IMG/VR virus record: IMGVR_UViG_3300047365_000287
Coordinates: 1-21,680 of that record
DNA length: 21,680 nt
DNA from: a virus
Reading direction: 5' to 3' (one strand)
Positions 4,928 through 12,400 of the stretch are shown piece after piece (within the stretch, counting starts at the first letter, position 1; the number at the start of each line of letters is the position of its first letter). The notes beneath the pieces are model-generated. The model did not search any database, had not been told where the DNA came from, and saw only the letters and a program-made list of their open reading frames with translations. Made by a program: the position numbers and the translations under genes.

Positions 4928-6330
4928 CAGAAACTACCTGTAAAATTACCAAACTCACCGAATGGGTTTCTTTCACCCCAATCAATAATATCATCCGCAC
5001 CATCTTCTATTGCTTGATTTTGATCAAACTCAGTGCTTTCATTATCTATAGTAGAGAATGAACCTAATGTATATATCGCGTTTGATTCAACTCCACGAAT
5101 CAAATCCCCGTCTATGAAGTTTCCAGTACGGTTCATAACCTCTAATGTATAGGTAGTACCATTCCAGTCGGCAACCTCAGCAATTGTTGCACTATCTAAA
5201 TCATATAATGTCGCACGCGACCCACTAGTGGCAGTTTCTGTATATGCATTTATAATATATTTTAAATTTGCTGTATCATAATAAAATAATCCGGGAACAT
5301 TAGTAGGACTTGTTCCATTGAAAGTGTAGACATAAGATATTCTAGTGTCTTCAAATTTCCAGTAAAAGTATTTTTTCTGGACCGTAGTAGCATATACAGG
5401 ATCAAATCCACCAAGAGCAGTTACTTCAATTACACTGTTAGATGAAGTCCAAGTTCTACTACCACTTTGTTGTGTAAATCCTCCAATGACTACATGCTCA
5501 TCTTTTATAAACTGGACAGGACCAACTGGTGCATCAATTGTGATTGTTGGTAAATTGGTTGGATCATATGAAGATCCAACATCAGTAACCAGAAGGGACG
5601 TTACTTTGCTATCTCCAATCTTAGTTTCTATAATTCCACCAGATCCTATTCCTGTAATTGATACCGATGGTGGTATATTATAACCAAAACCTGGATTGGT
5701 TATTGTTGCTCCTGATATCTCACCATTAGAATTAACTGTAACTGTTCCAGTAGCTTGTTGTCTGGGAGAAATGCTAAGAGTAAGGGTGGTGATATTGCTG
5801 AACTGTCTTTCAATATCGTCAATTTCGTCAATCCCTGTGTCAAACTTGTCTGCTCCTTGCTCGTAGAGTTCAGCAGTAAGAATATAAAAATACTGTTTTC
5901 CCAATTGGAAGAATGGTTGTTCTCGTTCAACATACTTGATTTCATAAGTATCTTCTGTTAAAGGATAATAAATTAAATCTCCTTCATTAGGTCTACCATC
6001 TACTGCTAAATTCATTGCAGGATTTGCAGATTGTTCCCATCTTCTCCGGGAAACAATAAATGTAATTTCATCAGTAATTCTCAAACCAAACTTACTGACA
6101 AATTCATTACCCGCTCCAAATCCTTCAACGTTGGCAAGCAACATTTCAATCATATAACTTTGATTGAATTCTGATTGAATAACTTCTCCTAAAGTTTTAT
6201 CTTTAATTTGAACTCTAGGGACGTAGTAAACATCAGTGCCAAACAGTTTAATCTGTTCGTCTACTAAATCTTGTACAAGATTTTGTTCAGTTCTGCTACC
6301 CCCATTTTGGGGAAAATAAACTTTCTTCAT
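4927..6330 (-). CDS. 14: Neck protein gp14, enlarged
   Basis: A 467-residue homologue of the T4 head-completion/neck protein gp14 (256 residues in T4). The recognisable N-terminal part (1-180) starts KKVYFPQNGGSRTEQNLVQD and includes DVYYVPR, EFNQSYMIEMLLANVEGFGAG and the QYFYILTAELYEQG segment with an acidic helix (FDTGIDEIDDIERQF). A beta-rich insert of about 80-200 residues follows, with two repeats of a pattern like NPGFGYNIPPSVSITG and DVGSSYDPTNLPTITI. The gene-14-type tail (DDIIDWGERNPFGEFGNFTG) closes it. Its ATG overlaps the gp13 stop (ATGA) and its stop overlaps the gp15 start. Confidence 0.9.
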   Translation of the reverse strand: MKKVYFPQNGGSRTEQNLVQDLVDEQIKLFGTDVYYVPRVQIKDKTLGEVIQSEFNQSYMIEMLLANVEGFGAGNEFVSKFGLRITDEITFIVSRRRWEQSANPAMNLAVDGRPNEGDLIYYPLTEDTYEIKYVEREQPFFQLGKQYFYILTAELYEQGADKFDTGIDEIDDIERQFSNITTLTLSISPRQQATGTVTVNSNGEISGATITNPGFGYNIPPSVSITGIGSGGIIETKIGDSKVTSLLVTDVGSSYDPTNLPTITIDAPVGPVQFIKDEHVVIGGFTQQSGSRTWTSSNSVIEVTALGGFDPVYATTVQKKYFYWKFEDTRISYVYTFNGTSPTNVPGLFYYDTANLKYIINAYTETATSGSRATLYDLDSATIAEVADWNGTTYTLEVMNRTGNFIDGDLIRGVESNAIYTLGSFSTIDNESTEFDQNQAIEDGADDIIDWGERNPFGEFGNFTGSF

Positions 6331-7397
6331 CCGATCATATCCATTGGGGGAAGTTCAAATGTCCTGCTTGATTTTTCCATCAAAGCAGCAATTTCTTTTT
6401 CTGCATCCGTGTATAATTCTCTTCCATTTATGCTAACACCACCTGGAAGTTGAATGCCATTAAATTTAATAAGGTTTTGACCCCACTGTCTTTTAATTAA
6501 TGCAGTGGTATATTTTTTAATGAATGGATCGTTATACACTTGAGTAAACGTTTCTGGATCAAGTGCTCTAAAACAATCAATAAGTAACCAGTGATCTTTA
6601 GTAATTCTTTTTGGATCAACATCAAGATACAAACGATCTTGTCTACAATTAAATCTATATGAAATCAATGAACCAGTATTGACAATCATATCAATATTTT
6701 CAAAGTGTTGCTTTATCATGTAGTAGTTGACCATATCAAAACCACCAAAAGCAAGACCTGTACCTGATGCATTTGAAAACAAATCCATCAAATAATACTG
6801 GTTGCTCATACCAAACATATTATTTCTTACAAAATTTGAACTGATACCATATACTTTACTGATACCAATTATATGATCGGGAATTTCTAAGTAATTATTT
6901 CTATTCTCCCACTCTGTATCTCTTTTAACTGCTCTAACTTCTATAGTAGCATCATTGCTACCACCGGAAACGGTAATGGTATCTCCAATCTCATAATCCT
7001 GACCATCAGAATCGATCAGTATCTTTGTGATCGCACCATTAGTAGTTGAGATATTTAATGTTAACCCAGTACCACTACCACTAGTAGATGTTGCAACAGC
7101 AGTAGCATCAGCATAATTTGACCCACCATTGGTTACAATAAATGTAACAAGGCCATCATCACCGGGTAACGAAACTACTTTATCCGAACCTGTAAACTTT
7201 TCTGCATCTGCAGCAGTAAACACGTGCTTGAGGTACATTCTCTCAACACCATCATAGTGGCGCTCACGATAATATTGCAATGCATCATCAATAGCATCGT
7301 CAACTTGATCGTCATCGATATTAATTTCTAGAACTGGGAATCCTAACTGTCTAAGACAATAGTCCCTTAGCCCGGTCCTACTTGCAGGCTGAGCCAT
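6327..7397 (-). CDS. 13: Neck protein gp13, enlarged
   Basis: A 356-residue homologue of T4 head-completion protein gp13 (309 residues), which with gp14 forms the neck that seals the filled head and accepts the tail. The N-terminus ASRTGLRDYCLRQLGFPVLE, the acidic DDDQVDDAIDDALQYY helix and the C-terminal GQNLIKFNGIQLPGGVSING are family hallmarks. Residues about 80-160 are a Gly/Ser/Thr-rich beta insert (GGSNYADATAVATSTSGSG and DGQDYEIGDTITVSGGSN) that breaks the conserved core. The ATG (7395-7397) directly follows the U-tract of a terminator hairpin; AGGGG in the hairpin's second arm is the best ribosome-binding site, about eight bases upstream. Confidence 0.9.
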   Translation of the reverse strand: MAQPASRTGLRDYCLRQLGFPVLEINIDDDQVDDAIDDALQYYRERHYDGVERMYLKHVFTAADAEKFTGSDKVVSLPGDDGLVTFIVTNGGSNYADATAVATSTSGSGTGLTLNISTTNGAITKILIDSDGQDYEIGDTITVSGGSNDATIEVRAVKRDTEWENRNNYLEIPDHIIGISKVYGISSNFVRNNMFGMSNQYYLMDLFSNASGTGLAFGGFDMVNYYMIKQHFENIDMIVNTGSLISYRFNCRQDRLYLDVDPKRITKDHWLLIDCFRALDPETFTQVYNDPFIKKYTTALIKRQWGQNLIKFNGIQLPGGVSINGRELYTDAEKEIAALMEKSSRTFELPPMDMIG

Positions 7398-7429
7398 AAA
7401 AAAATACCCCTAGTTTCCTAAGGGTATTT
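7398..7429 (-). terminator. Rho-independent terminator between the fibre operon and gp13
   Basis: On the minus strand AAATACCC pairs with GGGTATTT (8 bp). Inside lies TAG-GAAA-CTA, a 3-bp stem closed by a GNRA-type tetraloop, across one mismatch. Seven U follow and run directly into the gp13 ATG. The hairpin starts 20 bases after the stop of the 101-residue gene, so it would end the operon from 9303 to 7449. Its first arm overlaps the late promoter of gp13, and its second arm holds the likely gp13 ribosome-binding site. Confidence 0.75.
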
Positions 7430-7432
7430 ATA
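7425..7432 (-). promoter_or_regulatory. T4-type late promoter of the gp13-14-15-16 operon
   Basis: An exact TATAAATA on the minus strand, the T4 late promoter consensus read by the host polymerase with the phage gp55/gp33/gp45 system. It lies in a short intergenic gap, 27 bases before the gp13 ATG. Initiation a few bases downstream would start the RNA in the loop region of the terminator hairpin, so this transcript would lack the hairpin's first arm. Confidence 0.7.
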
Positions 7433-7448
7433 AATCGTTCATTTAATA

Positions 7449-7754
7449 TTATTCTGGAACTGAATCTAGAACATTAAAATTTGCATCATAGATTGTGTCG
7501 CCACCAGGACCAGCAGGAACTGCTTGACCTGCTGCTTCCAGTGCTTGTGCTTCTGCACCAGAGAGACCAGGTTCCGCAAACGCATCTGCGAAACTACCAT
7601 CCCCCTGTAATTCTTGTCCATTCAAAGTTCCTTCAGGAACTTCCTCAAACTCTGCTGCTATAGAAGGAGCAAATTGAACATTTGGATCTCCTTCTGTATA
7701 ATCAGTAACGATTTTTTTACCGTTACTTCCGTCTAGTAATCTTGCGTATGCCAT
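7449..7754 (-). CDS. Small acidic protein after the glycine-rich fibre
   Basis: A 101-residue, strongly acidic protein with no Cys and only four basic residues: MAYARLLDGSNGKKIVTDYT, then many Glu, Ala, Gly and Pro, ending DTIYDANFNVLDSVPE. No signal or membrane segment. An AAGGGA ribosome-binding site overlaps the stop of the glycine-rich gene, so the two are cotranscribed and probably coupled. Its position right after an adhesin-like gene resembles that of fibre chaperones or fibre-tip subunits, but there is no motif to support either. Unknown function. Confidence 0.65.
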   Translation of the reverse strand: MAYARLLDGSNGKKIVTDYTEGDPNVQFAPSIAAEFEEVPEGTLNGQELQGDGSFADAFAEPGLSGAEAQALEAAGQAVPAGPGGDTIYDANFNVLDSVPE

Positions 7755-7768
7755 TTAATTAAATTCCC

Positions 7769-8950
7769 TTAGAGAGTTGCGTATTGAATAAAGACCATAC
7801 CATCTCCGCCCCAACCGTGAGGTTGGTCGCTTGATGGGTACATTCCGTAACCCGATCCACCACCACCGCCAGCGGTGCCACCAAGTCCACCAACGTTGTA
7901 CTGACCAGTACCACCGCCGCCACCTAGGACGCCGCCACCGCCGCCCATCATGTATGACATGTTTGCAGTAGATGAGTAACTGTGGCAAGAACCGCCACCA
8001 GCACCAGGACCACCACAACCTGCGTTGGATCCTTGCTTTTCACTAGAGTGATAGTTAGCAGAGTTACCTCCACCTCCACCACCGCCTAAGAAGATGTGGT
8101 TAGCACCCCAAATTGCACTTCCTTTGCCGTCGTCACCTGAATTACCAAATGCTGCAGCGTTAGAATAACCACCTGAAGAACCACCACGTCCACCTGCACC
8201 ATCTAAACCGGGACCACCATGTCCACCAAACGAATAGTTGGTAGAACTATTTAATGAGCATTGTCCGTATCCCGCAGTACCTGAACCACCAGTACTGGTG
8301 TAACTAGTATAAGGTCTAAATCCGGGGAAATTAATGGAAGCACCGGAACCACCAACGTAACTAAATGAGTTACCACCATTATATCCATTTTTGAAGTGAT
8401 CTGGATGTGGAGCAGCACCACCGCCACCACCGTAACCAGAACTTGGGTTAACACTACCAGATCCACCATCTCCACCACGGAAATTCTGAGAGGTGATAGT
8501 TCCACTTACACCCATTCCACCATTACCATAGGCACTTTGTCCTTGGTTTGAGCTAGAGGAAGCACCTGAGTTTCCACCCGTAGCAGACATGTAGCTACCG
8601 AATGATGATGTTCCGGAATTACCATTATAGCTTCTGCTTCCTTGTCCAACGGTAATTGAGACACTACCACCAGCAGTAATATTGCTATCGGCAGGAATTT
8701 CTGCCCATGCTAGACCACCGGCACCACCGCCATATCCAGTACCACTGCCGCCGCTATTTCCGCCGCAACCACCAGCACCATAAACCCATACTCTAATGGG
8801 AATAGACCCATCAAAGTCGGATGGAATACTCCAATTGTAACTGCCATGGCCAGTAAACAAGGCAGTTTGATTTCTTTGTCCTGTGTGACCGTATTTGTCG
8901 GACGAGATTCCACCGCCTCCTCCGCCAGTTTGTGTAATTGATCTTCCCAT
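7769..8950 (-). CDS. Glycine-rich tail-fibre/adhesin-like protein
   Basis: A 393-residue protein. After a short start (MGRSITQTGGGGGGISSDKY) comes a strand-rich part with the pattern GSYNWSIPSDFDGSIPIRVWV, where phage glycine-rich domains place the WxxP...V/I.V.G core. From about residue 75 to 380 it is dominated by runs of Gly with Ser, Asn and Tyr, ending in GWGGDGMVFIQYATL. Gly-rich domains of this type, including the polyglycine helices of T-even gp38 adhesins, form host-recognising fibre tips, so a receptor-binding role is a reasonable inference. AGGA lies about 11 bases before the ATG. The low-complexity DNA also opens several false overlapping frames, which I leave out. Confidence 0.75.
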   Translation of the reverse strand: MGRSITQTGGGGGGISSDKYGHTGQRNQTALFTGHGSYNWSIPSDFDGSIPIRVWVYGAGGCGGNSGGSGTGYGGGAGGLAWAEIPADSNITAGGSVSITVGQGSRSYNGNSGTSSFGSYMSATGGNSGASSSSNQGQSAYGNGGMGVSGTITSQNFRGGDGGSGSVNPSSGYGGGGGAAPHPDHFKNGYNGGNSFSYVGGSGASINFPGFRPYTSYTSTGGSGTAGYGQCSLNSSTNYSFGGHGGPGLDGAGGRGGSSGGYSNAAAFGNSGDDGKGSAIWGANHIFLGGGGGGGNSANYHSSEKQGSNAGCGGPGAGGGSCHSYSSTANMSYMMGGGGGVLGGGGGTGQYNVGGLGGTAGGGGGSGYGMYPSSDQPHGWGGDGMVFIQYATL

Positions 8951-8988
8951 TTTTATTATGTCCTAAAGTAAAATATAATTGTTAATGA

Positions 8989-9303
8989 TTAACCGTCAAT
9001 ACCATATGCGACAACAGATACTCCTGTTGCGCTAACATATGCCATTAAACCATTAGATGCACTTAAAACAATGCCTGATCTTTCTAAAACTCCATTAGCA
9101 GGAATTTTTACATCATACTCTAGATAGTCAGCACTTGCTACAGCACCCGCAGTGGCAGCAACTGCAAGACGAAGAGTAACTTCGGCAGCAGATCTGTTAC
9201 ACACACTAACGCTGGCAACTTTAATGCCCGATGTTGGAGCTGCTACAATTTCGGTCATTGTAGTTGCGGATAAATCCGCTTTTCCGAATACTCCTGAAGC
9301 CAT
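8989..9303 (-). CDS. Small beta-rich virion-type protein
   Basis: A 104-residue protein rich in Ala, Val, Ser and Thr with predicted strands only: MASGVFGKADLSATTMTEIV, then VASVSVCNRSAAEVTLRLAV, LEYDVKIPANGVLERSGIVL and MAYVSATGVSVVAYGIDG. This pattern (attachment turn, CNRS strand, KIPANGVLE loop) looks like the small jelly-roll proteins found beside fibre genes in marine phages, but I cannot name the family. GGAG stands six bases before the ATG, and an exact late promoter lies 41 bases upstream, so it heads its own late operon with the glycine-rich and acidic proteins. Confidence 0.7.
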   Translation of the reverse strand: MASGVFGKADLSATTMTEIVAAPTSGIKVASVSVCNRSAAEVTLRLAVAATAGAVASADYLEYDVKIPANGVLERSGIVLSASNGLMAYVSATGVSVVAYGIDG

Positions 9304-9344
9304 GTTACTCTCCGTCTTTATTAAACAAGATTTGGTATTTGTAT

Positions 9345-9352
9345 TATTTATA
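9345..9352 (-). promoter_or_regulatory. T4-type late promoter
   Basis: An exact minus-strand TATAAATA in the gap between the long fibre gene and the 104-residue gene, 41 bases before the ATG. It would drive the 104-residue, glycine-rich and acidic protein genes late in infection. A perfect palindrome lies ten bases upstream. Confidence 0.7.
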
Positions 9353-9362
9353 CTATAATTTG

Positions 9363-9390
9363 TCCTATCACTAATTAATTAGTGATAGGA
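9363..9390 (-). terminator. Perfect 28-base palindrome after the long fibre gene
   Basis: The half TCCTATCACTAATT is followed directly by its exact reverse complement, beginning 14 bases after the stop of the 1560-residue gene. RNA would form a long hairpin, which fits an end-of-transcript signal. There is no U-tract behind it (CAAATTATAG on the minus strand), so it may act as a 3'-end stabiliser or a weak terminator. It overlaps a second perfect palindrome, TAGGATATCCTA (9386-9397), offering an alternative fold. Confidence 0.5.
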
Positions 9391-9404
9391 TATCCTAATA
9401 ATAA

Positions 9405-12400
9405 TTAGTTCAATGATAGGAAGTATGATGATGCAGATACTTGAGCATCAATCTGCTCGGTAACCGCTTCAACTGTTGGAATAGCACTATCAGTAACTGA
9501 ATCAAAATCAGTTGCGATAGTACATCCAAGAACAGATGTTTCGGATAGTACTGTAGTTCCATCAATCATATATGCTTTGCCATCGGCAAGATCTGCATGC
9601 TCGGATAGTTTCCAAGCAGAGTTTGATGCTTGCCAAGAGATAGTTCTATCAACCGATGATTTAAGTGTAATACCACCGCCATCAGCTGTAGTGTCTGTAG
9701 CACCACCAGCACCGAATACAGTACCAGTTGCACTACCACTACCTTGGAATACGCCGCTTAGAGTTACTGTTGTACCACTAATTGATTGAACGGTGTATGC
9801 ACCACTCATCGTAACGGTTCCACCACCAGAAGTTAAACTGACTTGAACACCCGGAGCAAGATTAGTAGTATCGCTAACATTAGTAATGTCGGCCTCACCG
9901 GCATTAATATCTCCAGTGAAACTTCCAGTTGAAACTATACCAAGTTCAATATTACGATCTTTTGCTTGTACCGTAACTGAAGAAATTGTAGTCGTAGTTC
10001 CTGTAACTGTTAAGTTACCACCAACACTGAAGTCGGAATCAACGCCAGTTAGGTTTTTAACAAAAGTAACGACTGCTGCCTGAGTAGGAACTTTCTCGTT
10101 ACTGTTCTGCGCCATCGTGCCATCAGTCGAGAACTCGTTAATAGCAGCACCCAACTGAGCACCGATAGAACCAAGTCTCAAACTTGATAGACCAGATAGG
10201 TCAAACGCAGAAGCATCTAGAGTTGCCTTACCAGTTGCCTGTTCAACTCTAAAGTACTTACCAACTGCGAAGTTACCATCTTGGTCCGTGGATACGTAGT
10301 AAACACGACCTGGACGAGCTTCGTCAGTTTCCTGTGAAGGAACATTTGGCGAGTTGGGAAGACCTGGCCAATTAGTATTGGCTTTGTTTCCAGTACCAAC
10401 GTCTAGGAAATCGTGTGCAGTTAATCTAACTTGCGAATAGCGATAACGAATCTTGAAGTCCTGACCATCACCGGCAGCAACTACTTTCTCGTCAGCAAAT
10501 AGTAGTGTAGTGATACCAGTAGTATCAGTAGTTACTGCACTAATGAGGAAGAATTCATTATCAACTTTAACATAATCATTTGATTCAAAACTGATATTTG
10601 ATTTAGCAACACGGAGGAACAACTGAGAATTATTTACATCTTCAATCAGTTCGTCAGCAGCAGCATCATTTGATGCAACTTTTGGTTGATAAATTGTTAC
10701 TCCATCACCCTGTGCGTGGTTTTGTGCAACTGTTCCATCTTGTGCTCTAGCAACTTCAATTTGTTGTGCTCCGGAAATAGATACAACTTTGAATAGTTCT
10801 TGATTTACAACAACATATCCAGTTGCAACCATTCCAGCAACACTATCAACACCCATGATATATGGAGATGCTTCAGTACCAGTAGAAGTTGAGTTAATCG
10901 CACCTGTTAGAGATGTGGATTCACCGTTAACGTTCTCTTTATAGTGAGCAATTCCAGTTGTACCATTATGCGTTGATGCAGATGATCCCAGAGCGCCTCT
11001 ATTGACTGTTAGCGAACCTCTGCCATCTGGAGCAACATAACTTGCATTGGAGATAACATATGAACCGGAATCATTATTAGATCCGTTATCCTGTAGTTCA
11101 ACAGAACCACCTTGGTCAGGACCAGCAGCAAGATTAACAACAGTAAGTACGAAACCTTTCTGACCAGTAACGGCATCAGTATTATTAACAAGAGTTACAT
11201 ATGCAGATGAAAGTTGTCCTGTAATTACTTCACCTTGTACAAAGGTTCCTGTAACTGGGAAGTAGTAAAGGTAACCTGAAGGTGATTGATCGCTGATCAA
11301 TTCACCAACTGCACCTGAAGTACCACCAATGATTCTTTCGCCTGGTGTATATCCTCCATCTTTAGCGCCAGCAGGATTAATTTCTAGACGACCACCTTTG
11401 ACTTTACCATCAACGGTAACTTCATTAGCATCAAATCCTCTAGCAATTGCACCATACTTACCATAAGAAGAGTTTCCAGAAACACCACGAATTCTACCGC
11501 CTCTTGTAGAGGTGTATGAAATGTGATTATAATACGTGAAGCAAGATACAATCTCAGAAGCAGCAGCTCTTGTGATATAGAAACCAACACCGTCATCTAA
11601 AATTTGAGTATATGAGTCAAATACCATCGACTTGTTAGATCTAGTCGCAGTATTGTCATATCTTTCGTGTACTCCACCATCAAGAACCACACCAACAGCA
11701 GCACCACCGATAGCGGCACAGTTTTGGATATAAGGTGACTTAGTGATTGGAGAGTTAGCATTTAGGCGTAGATATACACCCTTCAGCGTTGCATGGTCAA
11801 CGTCCTTATCATTTGTTGCATAAGGAATGAATCCAGACATTCCCTCCATAACAATATCTTTAAGGATGGTATGAGTACCAATAAAGAACATTGTTGTTTC
11901 TTGGTTAACAATGCCAGTAGCAGTAGTGATGCTAAGATATGCATCATAATTTATACCGCTTTGCATTGACCCAAGATCAATGGAATTAAATGCAAGATCA
12001 GTTAAAGTGCCAATTGCACTTTTAATTGTTGCACATCCACCAGCATCAACCGTAATACTATTATCTTTCGTTTGAGTAGCAGTAGCAGCAAGGTTGTCAA
12101 CTGTCTCATTGTTGATAACTTTCTTCGCATCATTACCGATGTATTGAATAAGTACTTTATCTTCTGCTAGAACACCAGTAATTGAATCAGTTGATTGCAA
12201 TAAAGCATCAACTAACTCATGAATTTTATTGTTGCCACCTGCTCTTACGTTAAAGGCTAGACGATCAACATAATCTTCTAAGTTTGCAACTACTGTTGCT
12301 GCGACACCACTTGGAACATTTCCGATATCTCGTGCATACAAACCATAAGCGTTCTCCGCCAAGAAATTCTGGTTTGACTTAAGCAAAGCACCAGCATCAG

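Noticed and set aside
7755-8018. A Trp/Arg-rich frame inside the glycine-rich gene
   Set aside because: It results from GG-rich codons read in another frame; the main frame has the recognisable adhesin-like pattern and a ribosome-binding site.
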